DNA of 64,000 nucleotides from Corticium candelabrum (GCF_963422355.1 NC_085100.1:2343710-2407709); one strand, 5' to 3'. Numbered from the stretch's first letter, positions 1 through 11,746 are shown. Numbers and translations are program-made. Notes: generated by a model not told the origin, from the sequence alone.

Positions 1-572
1 TTTCTTGGCTCTGAAATAAAGTGCTTGGCTACAAACGAACACACTCCTTTAGCCAAGTGGCTACTAATAAAAAATTTCCAGCAGAAACACTAGCATGAAC
101 CTATACCAAGTACGAAATTCCTAGGAATATGTGTGACAACGTACACCAGAAACCACAATTACAAATTGATCCATTGGAGTTTGGTGTGACTGATACCTTA
201 CAGACCCACAACATCAACAACCATTGGACTCTAAAGTTGTTTATTGAATGAGAACTCGAGGTGTGGTTAAAGACCTCTAGGCTCTCCGTAAAACACAGAA
301 AAACGAGAAAGTAAAATGCAAGGTTAGCATTGCCAATTCACGAATGCCAGCATCACGATAGCCTCAAACTGTATCAACCTTTGGTTTAGTCTAAAGTTTG
401 ATGCTAGTTGGATACCTTCAGATGTAATACTATGTGACATTAGCACCTATAGTGTCACCTCTCTGTCAACCCAACCATATCAAAGTAGCACCAGACATGA
501 TCTAGCCAATCAGTCCATACCAAATGTCTAGTACATGCAGCTGGTGCTACTGACTAACTACCGTTATTGTAC
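1..572 (-). other. Probable 3' end of the Ig receptor transcript
   Basis: No separate gene is visible here. On the minus strand an AATAAA hexamer lies at 245-240, about 330 bases after the stop codon of the Ig receptor, and would serve as its poly(A) signal. If the donor overlapping the stop codon is used, a short terminal exon could sit in this interval (for example after the AG near 450). Confidence 0.45.
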
Positions 573-798
573 TCACCCAGACAATGGTGAGTTGCCGTCT
601 CTCTTGTCGGCTGAGCTCTCTTCTTCGTTTCTAGCCTTTGACTTCCGGCGCTTTTTTACCTTACCATACTTCTCGGTAATGAAAATGATAATCGCAAGAA
701 TAATAACTTCGATAATGATTCCAAGCGATGGCCAGAGAGGTCTCAGCTTGCCTAGAAGATAAAGCAATCGTGTGAGCAATTTTCTGGCCAGACGTTAA

Positions 799-885
<87 letters not shown>

Positions 886-1402
886 ATGTTTTCATTAATG
901 CATTTCAAATTGACACACATCCACAACTTACTGTGAATTCGAATGAGAGTGCTGTTAGAATCCGTCATATTTCCAACTCTGCCTAGACACTTGTATACAC
1001 CACTATCACTCGTAGCCACTTCCCGTACCACCAACCTACTCTTTACAACAACAAGCGGAGTGACGTTTGAGCAGATGATACGCTGCTGAACTGCATAAAT
1101 CGAACATCCAGCAGCCGAACAATTAGCATTACAGACGACATTTTCCAAAGTCACTCGTGATGTCGTTCCATCACATTGACCTTGAGAAAAGTGTTGTACA
1201 CAAGTACTGTCGTTCGATGACACAATAACTCGGCCTCCGATTGTCCACTCGACCTTTGGTTCAGGGTATCCTTGAACGGAGCACAAGAGATCAAAAAAGC
1301 TACCTTCTTTGAATGTTTCACTCTTCTTTTCGTAGAAATCAGGAACAACAACGGGAGCAGCTGCCAATAGTAACATACATGTTACAGTCTTGCAGTCACA
1401 AT

Positions 1403-1476
<74 letters not shown>

Positions 1477-4400
1477 CGCGCATGTGTGACATTTACCTTG
1501 AATAGAAAACGTCTCAACAGTCGTATCGATACTGTTGCTTGCCTCACAACTATACTCTCCAGCCATCGCTCTCTGACCGTTGCTCAACTTCAACGTCGAC
1601 TCAGCTCTCCCATTCTCACTCAACCCAGTAACATTATAACCACTAGGATTCTTCACACCAACTCCACTTCCGACTTCTCTCGAATTGATAACCCGGCCTT
1701 GACGCTTCCAGACTATCGTCACAGTCAAGTTCGACTGACCAACTGCATTACAGTTCACTGATGTTGTCCCGTTTTCATTAAGTCTACTAGTTTTAGGTGT
1801 AACGTTCACTACAGGTGCACCCTCAGTAGATGCTGCAAAAAATAAAAGAAAAATTTCGGTCAAGAGAGCCACAGGTGCACTGTATTGTATCCAACAACTT
1901 GATTGTTCGTAAACAGCAACACTGGCAGTTCAGTGAGCTGTTACTATGTCACTAGATATGCAACCCTGTTTGTTGTCATATTGGTGTGTGTAAGTAAAGT
2001 GTGTGGGTGTAAAGTCCTATTCCTCTGCAAGATCTCATATTTGGTGCTGCTGTGAGGTATATGTTGTAACAATGGATATATGTAACAAAACAATCGTAGG
2101 CTGAACCCCCTTGGAAGACAGATTGACAGACGACAGACAACCACATAAATAAACAGACAAACAGACAGACAAAGAGACAGAAAACAAACAGACAGACAGA
2201 CAGACTTAGGGACCTCTAGGGTCCTAGTTCTCTTAGAACTTGATTTTTAGCGTAGACTGTAATAATGTCTTGTATAAGAAATGTTTGTATTGACAGACAG
2301 ATAGATAAACAGAAAGACAGACAGACAGACAGACAAACAAATTATTTTATTGTTACAGATCCTCTACTTGTACACATCCTAAACTTCTATAATGAACCAG
2401 TCCTTCACAGCGAAATACTTTAAAACATAGTGGATTTGGATATGTAAATTAAAGTCAAAAAGCTTGTCCATGTCATTCTTCGTTTCTGAAACTCTTGACA
2501 ACTTTTTGAGGATTACTTTTGCGTTGCATCTTTGAAGAATCAAAGAGAACAGTTTCATCCAAAAAGTTTTGAATTGTTCGGCACTACAAAAGGGGTCTTC
2601 CTCCATACGGCTGCACTGTTTTGAGAGAGTGTGCAAGAAGGCATCAGCTTGCAGGCCCCATCTACCAAAGTGCTTAAACACTAGTGGTATACACTTTGAT
2701 GACGTCCCTCCCGGTAGAATTTCTCCTGTATACTTATTGGTCTTCTTCTCTTCTCTTGCGCGGGTAGCAAACCCATCCTCCATGCTGTATCGTTTTAGAA
2801 TGCCTTGACTAGATTTTGTCCTGATTCTGCATCAAAGAATGTAATGTCTGGGCGATCCTCAGTGTTGACGTATAGATTTCTTGGTTCTTTCTCGTGTGGG
2901 ATATGTAGGTCACTCATGCATTCACTCCAGCCATGGAGAACAGAGTTATGGGCCCAAAGAGGACCACCTCCATACTTACAGACCAAAAGGTGGTATCCTT
3001 GGGGTCTATAACTCGACCACAATCGCATACATTCGCCCATTCAGTGAATGGCAGAGGCAATCCCAGTCTTAGATAAGATGCAATGGAAAACTTGTTTGCT
3101 TTATGTGCGTGCTTACCAGAAGACGGTATTACTTCTAGCCATGATCCTGCGCCTTTTCCCTGTAAACATTGTAACCTTGCTGCATCTCTATCAGAGAGGA
3201 CACGGGCGAGCAGGTCACCAACTTCACTGCTGGCAATCTTGGTACATAGGCGATACTGTAACTTTCGTGGGTATGAAATGAAATCTTCAATGGACTGATT
3301 TTCCTCTGATTCATTGTCGACTGATTTTGGCAAAGGTGGCAATAACTGAAACACTGGCTTTAGAGTAGAGCCAATTGATTCTGGAACTGATTCAGACTCT
3401 TTCAGATAGTTGATCAGGTCAGACATTGATGAGAAACGACTAGGCAACTTGTTCATAGTCTGACACCATGAAGATAAGTAAGCTGCATGAGAAACTTGTC
3501 TGACCTGTGTTAGACCAAGTCCTCCAAACCTGATCTTAAGAGCTGCTTGTTTCCATGCAGTGTCACTGAGGTGACTAAAACCAATAATGCTCAAGTCAGA
3601 GTGTCCACCATGGAGATCCATTGGGGCCGGCCCTTTTTGCAGCGGCCATTCATCCAATCTTATGTCAGGCAGTGAAAAGACATAAGTGTTACCATTCTAG
3701 CGTATTTGAATGACGTTTATGCAGTTGGACCGACCCAAAGTCTTCAAGATGTTTTAGATGACCTAAAAACATCTTTATCTTCAGTGGATGTAAAAATCTG
3801 TGACAAAAGTGCGAGCTGTATTGCCCTTCTGGTCATACCTGTGACTTTCCTACTCCGGTATCTCATGATGGCATGATCATTTTGGGAACACCAGTTGGAA
3901 AAGCAGATTTTGTTCGTGCCCATTGTGTTGACATTGCCAAGGCTGGAGATAGACTGTGTTGTGAAATGTTGAAATTAAGCAACCGGCAAAGTTCTATGCT
4001 TATTCTCCATTACTGTCATGTCCCTAGGCTGAACTACTTGGCTAGACAAGTGTTCCCTTGTGATCTGGAAGAAGCTGGAATCATTCATGATGAGTTGACC
4101 AAGAGAACCTTCATGAGCATTACTGGTTTTAGTCACCTCAGTGGCACTGCATGGAAACAAACAGACAGACAGACAGGCAGACAGATAGATAGACAAACAG
4201 ACAAAGAGACAGACAGAAGGACAGACAAACAGACTGACAAAGAACAGACACACAACAAGTATCCTCTGCAAACAATATCATAATAGTACCCTCACTCAAA
4301 GACAAACACACAAACACACCCAACCAAAAACAAACAGACACACAGATAGACATAGAAACAGACTAAGGTGCTCACGTTTGGTATGCCTAAAATGCATCAG

Positions 4401-4499
4401 AACACGCTTACGTTGTGTTTACTTTCATCTAACATCCAAACTCAATGAGACAGAGAATTTCATAACGTTCTCACCCACAGCTTGCTATAGCAGGCAAGC

Positions 4500-4562
<63 letters not shown>

Positions 4563-5888
4563 TGCTTATAGACTTTCAGTCAACACACTCCTCAAGCCCA
4601 CCATCATACCACATGCACTACATACGTGACATCGATTCATCAGTCACACATACACACCCCTACTCAACACAACCCATCAGTCCCTGTATGCTAAAATCTT
4701 AAAACCCGTTGGGGATACAGACGTTCACCTAAAACTCCCAGTAGGTGTCCCACAATTGTAATCCAGAACAAACTGCCTGGATCTACTAATGACACATACC
4801 AACCCACCTCATGTATAGTACAGCATCTCGGCCTCATGTATAGTAAAGCATCCCGCTGCCACAGTATCCCTAACCAACACCCGACTCTTGATGAAAAATA
4901 GTGACACAACAGTCACACAATGCCCAATGACTCTTGATGAAAAATAATGACACAATAGTCATACTGTGTATTGATGACAGATAAAAGACCAACAACATAT
5001 CAAAATATCACTGGCTGATGTCACCAATCTCGATGGGAGAGACAGATAGTATGGACGCCTTTTTCCTAGAAGCTCCACTCTAGCCATTCTCATACTCCCT
5101 CTTCTGCCTTGTGGCATTCATAACAATCATCAAGGTAATCAAGTCCCAGTTATGTCATCAACCACCAGAACAACACCCATCAGTTGCCACAATCTACACT
5201 AAAAATTCACTATCCACAATTGACTAACTAAGCTACATACGAAATCGAGCATTAGACCTGCTTATTGGAACACGGAACACGGACCAGAGAAAACAGAAGT
5301 CGCAAGACGATCTAATTGCGGCTACTACTACTACGTACAAGCGTACTTGTACATCACTACAGACCACACCTCCACAGACCGGATGTAACTCAGTCCCTCT
5401 AGATACAGCAAACCGACGCACACTCGACTCTCGCAAATCATCATAACACGCACCATCCGGTCCATACAAGGACCCATCACAGTAGATACATCAGAGGATA
5501 TGACAATGCCCACTGACCTTTGCTCGCATTCAATAAGCTATATTTAGCCACACACAGTTTTAATCATGCACTGCGGCATTTCAATTTAGTCATGTCTCAC
5601 AACAATAGAATTGAGCAAATAAACGTGGGGCGACCGCGGACGACAAATTTGGACGAAATTTCGTCTGGAAATTCGCGAGACGACGAGAAGGCGAGCGTCT
5701 ACAGACGCCAGACGAAGCCGTGCTCAACAGATGCTACTGCTTTGTTACTGTTGTCGTGTTAGAGTCGTTGGAAGGCGCTTTATGTCGAAATGTAGCACGT
5801 TATGAGTCTCACCTGTCACCGGTGCTACGCCCGTGACGAGTAGTAGACATAAACTGACGTATCTAGCTAGTAACCGCATGTAGTCCAT
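573..5888 (-). CDS. Basigin/neuroplastin-like two-Ig-domain membrane glycoprotein
   Basis: Four coding exons on the minus strand join in phase: 5888-5813, 1832-1497, 1360-932, 751-573 (339 residues). Exon 1 encodes a signal peptide (hydrophobic SLCLLLVTGVAPV). Exon 2 is one Ig domain (Cys, WKR, then GEYSCEA). Exon 3 is a second Ig domain (DLLC, VEW, then SGVYKC) with an unusual Cys-rich insert between its sheets. Exon 4 encodes the membrane segment LGIIIEVIILAIIIF followed by a basic tail YGKVKKRRKSKARN. A glutamate inside the membrane segment and the P-x-LGI-x-x-E pattern are hallmarks of basigin, neuroplastin and embigin, which chaperone monocarboxylate transporters or plasma-membrane Ca pumps. 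All splice junctions are GT-AG and phase 1. The stop at 573 directly overlaps a good donor (GTGAGT at 575-570), so a short further 3' exon is possible. Many N-x-S/T sites are visible. Family assignment is strong; which paralogue is unclear. Confidence 0.85.
802..883. repeat. (GT)n microsatellite
   Basis: About 82 bases of uninterrupted GT in the intron between the second Ig exon and the membrane-segment exon of the receptor gene. Confidence 0.95.
1405..1474. repeat. (GT)n microsatellite
   Basis: About 70 bases of GT lying in the short intron between the two Ig-domain exons, only 22 bases from the donor of the first Ig exon. Confidence 0.95.
2140..2345 (+). repeat. (CAGA)n array interrupted by a short element tail
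   Basis: CAGA/CAAA tetranucleotide arrays at about 2146-2205 and 2294-2340 enclose roughly 90 bases of unique sequence (2206-2293) that ends in an A/T-rich stretch just before the second array, like the 3' tails of other elements in this window. Confidence 0.7.
2346..3640 (-). pseudogene. 3' half of a non-LTR retrotransposon ORF (degenerate)
   Basis: Reading the minus strand from 3600 to 2379, the frame begins GFSHLSDTAWKQ, continues with KIRFGGLGLT and a leucine-rich region ending LRLGLPLPF, then CDCG, then after a frameshift near 3000-3040 GYHLLVCKYGGG, RPDITFF and finally the C-terminal tail LQRCNAKVILKKLSRV. The Cys/His cluster followed by an RPD motif resembles the zinc-knuckle plus restriction-like endonuclease end of R2/CRE/R4-type non-LTR elements; that clade assignment is inference. 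The element ends in A/T-rich sequence directly against a (CAGA)n array. At least one frameshift and stop codons make it inactive. It lies in intron 1 of the Ig receptor. Confidence 0.75.
3676..4157 (+). pseudogene. Inverted reverse-transcriptase fragment of the same non-LTR element
   Basis: On the plus strand the end of a reverse transcriptase can be read: AYLNDVYAVGP at about 3700-3732 is the position of the catalytic YxDD box, with Asn in place of the first Asp. After a frameshift it continues ILGTPVGKADFV, then CHVPRLNYLARQVFP, and ends GFSHLSGTAWKQ at 4157 against a CAGA-rich array. This is the segment that should precede the minus-strand part at 3600-2379, but it is in the opposite orientation. 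The mutated catalytic residue and frameshift show it is dead. Confidence 0.75.
4158..4240 (+). repeat. (CAGA)n-type tetranucleotide array
   Basis: Imperfect CAGA/CAGG/CAAA units abut the end of the inverted retrotransposon segment. Further CAAA/CAGA-rich sequence extends to about 4360. Confidence 0.85.
4504..4560. repeat. (CA)n microsatellite
   Basis: About 57 bases of CA repeats in intron 1 of the Ig receptor. Confidence 0.95.
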
Positions 5889-6895
5889 CGTCCTTGTGGC
5901 ATCTGCGAACTCCAGACGCCAGTTGCCGTTCAGCCTGCTCAGACCAAATTGAGGATCGTACTGCGCATGTCGTTAAAAAGTCCCGTAGCAACGACGTCAC
6001 GTGAGTCACGTGAGCTTAATTCGTGGCTGCTCTACGCAGTAGAATCAAGTTGAATCTAGTTTGTTCAGCATTTTATATTACATAGAATTGTTGTGTCGAA
6101 CTCCAAGACTCCCGTAGCTCCAACCAGTGTTGCCAGTCGAATTTGACAATGAGACCCAAATTGTGGCTTCAAGGGACACTTTGGGGCCACAACTGTTGAT
6201 ATTATTATTATTTTTAAATCGTTGATATTTGAATGCCTGTATTCGTATTCAAGAGTTGCTGTAAAATACATGAAGAATAGTCAAACACATCAGCCTCGTC
6301 TAACTAGCTAATATGACTATCCGGGGAATAACGGGGGCGGAGTGAGACAAATACTACACTGTACATCCTGGATATTGCCTGAGTGGTGTCTAACACAAGT
6401 AACGTCACTTCTAGTTTCTAATTAGATATCCGGATCCTGTTACAGTGTACAATACTGTAGTCTTGCGTAGCCATGGCCAAGCCCTCTCTTGCCGTCATGC
6501 TTTCGGCGAGAATGGCAGCACAAAGGCAAGAGGGAGTCTGACTTTGCGCGACTACAGTGTCCCCACGTATATACGCCCATAACTTCGGCGCGGCCTATCG
6601 CGGGCTCCCGAGGTCGTTAGATGCGCGTGGTCCTTGATGCGAGGGCTTTGGCTTTCTGGTAATGTAATTATGATGTCCCAGAACTTCTAAAAAGTTAGTA
6701 ATACAAGATAGTGATTGCCTGTTGTTAGGGGCGTTGCCTGGTACCACTTGCTGGATAAACTTAGCTCCGCCTTTCACTGTTGCAATACTATGCGGTCGCA
6801 CGGCAACTGCGTCATATCTTGCACTTGTCTTCTTTGCCGTGCGTCGGTCAGAAACAGAGTAAGTGTTTTGAACGAGGTTAGTTAGACGCAAGCGA
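5889..6895. promoter_or_regulatory. Spacer upstream of two divergent transcription units
   Basis: This 1-kb interval separates the start codon of the Ig receptor (minus strand) from a possible plus-strand gene starting at 6896. It is richer in CG than its surroundings. At about 6480-6535 there is a short imperfect hairpin with arms reading CTCTCTTGCC and GGCAAGAGGG. No coding exon is recognised in it. Confidence 0.35.
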
Positions 6896-7230
6896 ATGAG
6901 TACTCCTGTTGACCCAGAGGAGGGTCCCCATGTTGAGAATGACGGGTTAGCGTCTCCTTCGCTGATGTCTGACTACGTGAAAGACCTATCCGAAGTTTCT
7001 TTTTGCTCCCTAGAAGTGGTAAACAACATACTGCAACTCGGAGATGTCCGTTCAACTATGTTCATTCAGCTAGCGGAAACCGATGTCTGTTTGTTTGAGC
7101 AACATGACGGACCTAGTACAAGCTCGCTTCCAGTCTTTCATGCCTCTAGACGACAGGATTTTGCTGGTCGACAATCGTGCTGTTCCGTTTGCAGGCAATG
7201 AAGGCACCAGAGGTAACAAATATTTACATA

Positions 7231-8853
7231 CAGCTGTGGCCAAAAGTTGTCGGACACATGTCATGTTTTATGTAAATTGGTCATATTTGGTTAGAAATGC
7301 AGTTATAGCTCAGTAATAAATCCAATATAACAATTATAATCTGAGATCACAATATTTTTATTATAAAATGTCAATTATGCCCAAAACTAACAAAACAGTA
7401 TCATTAAATATATGGAGTAACATGTAACCTAGGAAAAGACATCATTTGAGATAGGAATAACAGCAACAAATTAGCAATATCACAGCAATAATTGCTACTA
7501 TTTTGTACACAGTTCCTTGGCACGGATCAGAGCTGATATCCTTGTCGGCATGCTGTTCACCAGGTTCTGGCACCTCTCAGGAGCTACCCTCTGCCACTCG
7601 TCCTGGAGTACAGCCTTCAGCTGAGCCTTGCTGGTCGGCTGGTGACATCGGGCAGCTATTTTCAGGTCGCCCCACAGGTTCTCAATTGGGTTCATGTCTG
7701 GTGATTGCGGCAGCCAGTCCATCACCCGAACATTGTTGGTCTGAAGCCATCGTCTTGTTGAGACTGAGGTGTGGCATGGAGCATTATCCTGCTGGAATGT
7801 GTAGTTCTGGCCAATCCGGGACAGCTCACGAGCTGCAGGTAACATTGTATCATGGAGAATAGCCTGATACTTCTCAGAGTTGATTGCTCCGTCACAGACA
7901 GTCAGCCTTCCAACTCCAGAACTTGACATGCACCCCCAGACCATAACGGATCCTGAGCCATGTTTCACTGTGGGAACGATGCAGTCTTTGCTCCACTCTT
8001 CTCCAGGCCTTCTTCGTACCCTCACATTCCCTGGAGTTGCGAACAACTGGAAACTGGATTTGTCAGACCATAGCACACGGTTCCACTGTCTTTGAGTCCA
8101 TTTTTTTGTGCCTATGAGCCCAAGCCAGCCTCTTCCTCTTCTGGTCAGGTTTGATGAGTGGTTTCTTTCTGGCCTTGCATGACCTCAGACCATGGTCTAG
8201 CAACCTTCTGCAAGTTGTCCTGACGGAAGCAGTCACAGCACCACCATTAGTCCATTCTTGGTGCAATTTTACTGCTGTTTTCTTCCTGTCTCGCAAGCTC
8301 ATCCTGCACAGGTTCCTGTCGTCTTGAGTGGTGGTGACCCTTGGCCGTCCAGTGCGGCGCCTGTCCCTCACACTACTGGTTTGACGGAGTTTCTGGAGCA
8401 AGGCTGCAACGCCAGCAGGAGATTTACGAACCCTGCGAGCAATTTGGCGACAGCTGAGACCCTCCTCATGCAGCACCTGGATCCTGATCCTCTCTGCCTT
8501 GGTGTAGTTCCGTGTCTTGGCCATCGTGAGCTTGGTATGAGTCAAATTGCTCAGAAACTTCTGCTAGACTTATAGCTACACTTGTGCAATAAAATTGTGG
8601 CTTTTAATATAGTTTTATAGGCTATTCTCTAAATGGCGACAAACACATCTGTAATGGGATACGTAGCTATTGGTCAAATAATTGCTATACCAAGTTTAAG
8701 TAATTTTGTCATCCCTAAACCTGCTTAAATATTGGTGTATTATACTCTCTTTGAGTAAACTGGTCATAATGTTCAGTGCAAATCCTGGTGAGAACCATAT
8801 TTTTTACTTTAACTATATTTTTTAAGATGTCCGAAAACTTTTGGCCACAGCTG
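7231..8853 (-). mobile_element. Tc1/mariner transposon (DD34E) with matching ends
   Basis: Inverted ends of about 26 bases begin CAGCTGTGGCCAAAAGTT at 7231 and are mirrored at 8853; both are flanked by TA (7229-7230 and 8854-8855), the Tc1/mariner target duplication. The element is 1623 bases. It encodes a transposase on the minus strand in two overlapping frames that differ by one base. Confidence 0.93.
7498..8545 (-). pseudogene. Tc1-family transposase, one frameshift
   Basis: The N-terminal frame (from 8545, or from the inner ATG MAKTRNYTKAER) holds the helix-turn-helix region CRQIARRVRKS and the GRPR linker (GRPRVT), followed by a second HTH region. The frame is lost in a run of seven A at about 8100-8106 and continues one base off from VLWSDKSSF to the C-terminus at 7498. 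The catalytic triad is intact: Asp in WSDKSSF, Asp in QQDNAPCH and Glu in NPIENLW, with 34 residues between the last two. The single homopolymer indel suggests a young copy or a sequencing error. Active transposition from this copy would need the frame intact. Confidence 0.9.
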
Positions 8854-9842
8854 TATAATCACAGGAAAGCATGAAACATGCATGCGCGTTATACTACTTA
8901 ATTTGCACGCACGCTTGCATGTCTGCAGGCTGACCTATAGAATTGTCTTGTATACGATTACGTTGTAATTTCACTATTAAAAATGGCTCTTGTCTTATTA
9001 ATTTCTGGACGTGTAGACGTTGATTTCTGAAAGGCATCTGCAGGGTGAATATGTGCTGTAGTGCAGTCTGACCTTGACGCAATGAAGGTCTACTTGGATG
9101 CCATGCAGGATACCCCTCCCCCCTCCCCCCCCCGTCAGCAGAAAGAGAAGGGCGTCGATTTCAGCCAGTGAGCTGCAAGTAAGGTCAAGCACTTCTTCAC
9201 CTGCTACTAATGTCTGGCACAAGCTAGATGGAGACATTGACACATACAAATCCAGTTAGGTGCCATAGAGTCCAACGTTGAAAGACTCCACTACAGACTA
9301 GAGAACGTCGACAATAAATTAGAAGAATTTATTTCTTTGGCACAAAGTCGATTCGACTCAAGGCGATCACACTCGACAAATCTGGCAACGATGATGATGA
9401 AACTACTGGGATGCCGTATATGCCACCTGTTCCCCAGGATGCCAGTCAGCATAACTACTTGCTGCCGTCAGTGGCTAGGATGTGAAACTTGTTTCACCAA
9501 GCTCTCGGTGTCCTTTGTGCAGCGCCAGGTGGACTGTTGAAAAATGTTGCATAACAGTGAGGGGCTTAGAGGGCTGAGGCTCATGGCACAGGAACTTAGG
9601 AAGCATCTTGGCGGCAACGTGGTTCATGATGAGAATTCTAGCTCATCTGAGTCCGACCTCCCGCCTTTTGCAAGATCTATATCCTCAGTGAGGTCGACAA
9701 CTGCTACTGCTGCAGCTGGTGCTGATGATGACAATGATGGCCCCCTGCAGCAAGTCTAGTCCTGCTTGACTAGACTGACAGGTACACAAGTTGCATACTA
9801 GCCTAATTTGCATGCCACTATAGAACTGTAGACGCGAGCTTT

Positions 9843-10010
9843 AAGCCTGGTTCACAGTAGACACTGATGCCGACATTGACGCTGATGCTGGAATAGAAAT
9901 GAATCCTATTCCAGCGTTGTCGTCGGTGTTAACATCAAAGGATGCCGCCCGCGTCAAGGCGGTGTCTTTGATGTTGACACTGACGCTAGACTAGAAACAC
10001 AGTACAGGAA
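9843..10010. repeat. Hairpin-rich MITE-like sequence
   Basis: The interval has several self-complementary stretches. One pairs AACATCAAAGGATGCCGCC (about 9930) with its near complement ending GTCTTTGATGTT; another is the near-palindrome TGGAATAG...CTATTCCA at about 9890-9918. It also has a repeated GACGCTGATGC-type phrase. This suggests the end of a miniature inverted-repeat element, but no clean target duplication was found. Confidence 0.4.
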
Positions 10011-11200
10011 ACGTGCTGATGTAATTAGTAGAACCTGTTCCTAGTTTAATTGAATCAACGTATCAGGACGTGTTGGATTGCACCCCTATGTTGTCCAGTG
10101 CACTCCCTACCGAGTACTGCGTACACTGCTACTCGTTCTTTCAATTTTCTGTTAGTTGAAATCCGGCGATCAGTTCATATATACAACTATGTCCGCTTTC
10201 TCGTCGGCAAAGCAATTCCTAATATATACTGCACCTAAACATTTCTAATTGGAAATATTAAAATTTTAAATTTTGATTTTTCAAAAGATTTGAATGCAAA
10301 ATTTAAAAAATGGAAACGTTAAATAAAAAATAAAAAAATTAAATACTAAAATTGAGACCCACTGACGGTCACTCTCACTACAGAAGACCGAATGATGCTC
10401 AGTCTTGTTGTTTTTCAGGCATTTCGATCCTTAGTTGTTTGTTTAGGTTTAGGTTCTTTGTAGCTTTTTGGTTGTTTTCTTGACTGTAAGTGAAAAATAT
10501 TTATGGATGGCGTACTACAGAATGTTGCACATATTCATGTTGTCATATCTTTACGTTAAAGGCATCAATCAAAAATCCCCACGATGAATATTTTAGAAAT
10601 CGTCTCTGCTATGTTATCCTTGCATTCCAACTTATTCCGTTACTGTTTTGTAGAGATTTACGACCACATGTGCACCCCTCTTCAGTGGCCTTTCTCTTCA
10701 ATATCTCAAAAATGAAAGCACGTTTCAAAAATCGACACAATCGTTACCTAGATAATCATTTCATGTCCCTTTCTGCAAAATAACTAGTTAAATAATGAAA
10801 TTCCGTAGTGTAAAAACGAACAAATGTGCAATACGAAGAAAATGTGATTCCTCAAGCGAGGCTCGCTGTAAAACACATCCGTTTGTTGAGTTCTTTCACA
10901 ACTAAATGCAGCTACGATTGCTGAATCTTGTTGCCGAGTTTCGTCGATAGACATGACAGGACATTTGAATTACGCGCACTTTTGTTGCATCACTCCCGGA
11001 TAAGCGTTTATGCGTGGGGCACTGCACTAGATACAATTCTAGTATTTAGAACGAGGCTGTGTAACTGGCAGCTGCTAGTGTATATCTCTACAGAGCTGCA
11101 CAGGGGCGTCAGAAGCAAACTGATACGGCCTAATGCGTGTTAATCAGGCATGGTCCTACAAATTCTAAGCGCATGCTAACTAGGTCTCAATTTAACAATA

Positions 11201-11746
11201 CTGTATAAGATGAAATATTGGCAGGGAGTTTATTTTGGCAGATCGGCGTATTTTCCAGCGACCGCCAATATAAAACCCACCAATAATTTTGGCCACAGAG
11301 ATAGAAATATACGTATGCGTATATCGTTATCCTGACATCGTCACCCATGTCATCAGGCATGGCGATAACAAATAATGGCAACAGCATAGGAATCATGTGG
11401 GTTCTGTTGTTCACGCTTACACAGCAATTCTTCATCAATAGTTGGAGACCACGAAGCCACAGAAATGTGATGGCTAGGAATGCAGCTGTAAACTTAGCCT
11501 CAAGTTCCAGACCATCTCCCAAAATGTTCTAGACTATTTCTTTTGGGACGACCTGGAACTTCGAGGCTACTGTCACTGCAAACTCCCTCATGGAGGTGGG
11601 TGGAGACTATAGGGTCGACAAAACAATTGTTGGATGCTCAATTTGAAGATTTCTTCATATATAGACAGAGAGATATAGACATCAATTATCCAACAGTGAC
11701 GTCAAACCTCCAAAATAAACTCCCGCCAATATTTCATCTTATACAG
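11201..11746. mobile_element. MITE with 37-base terminal inverted repeats and TA duplication
   Basis: The left end begins CTGTATAAGATGAAATATTG and the right end is its inverted counterpart finishing at 11746, with about 37 matching bases and one indel. TA flanks both sides (11199-11200, 11747-11748). The 546-base interior has no convincing coding capacity. Confidence 0.85.

Larger units (their letters stand above)
6896..9759 (+). other. Possible unrecognised gene, interrupted by Tc1
   Basis: Three pieces look protein-coding on the plus strand. The first, 6896 to about 7090, begins with ATG and contains DYVKDLSEVSFCSLEVVNNI; a second frame continues to a good donor at 7213. The second, from about 9272, follows an AG and reads AIESNVERLHYRL, then DNKLEEF, a short predicted coiled coil. 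The third, about 9544-9759, contains LMAQELRKHLGG and a serine/aspartate-rich end (DENSSSSESDLPPF) before a stop. Frames do not connect without extra splices or frameshifts. A Tc1 transposon at 7231-8853 sits between the first two pieces. I do not recognise the protein; it may be a gene with an intronic transposon or a decayed one. Confidence 0.3.

Noticed and set aside
5233-5515. Minus-strand Cys-containing frame (CDGSLYGPDGACYDDLRESS) in intron 1 of the Ig receptor
   Set aside because: No clear splice sites put it in phase with the receptor, and it shows no Ig signature; it remains only a weak exon candidate.
6595-6891. 98-residue minus-strand frame upstream of the possible gene at 6896
   Set aside because: No homology or splice context; most likely promoter-region sequence.
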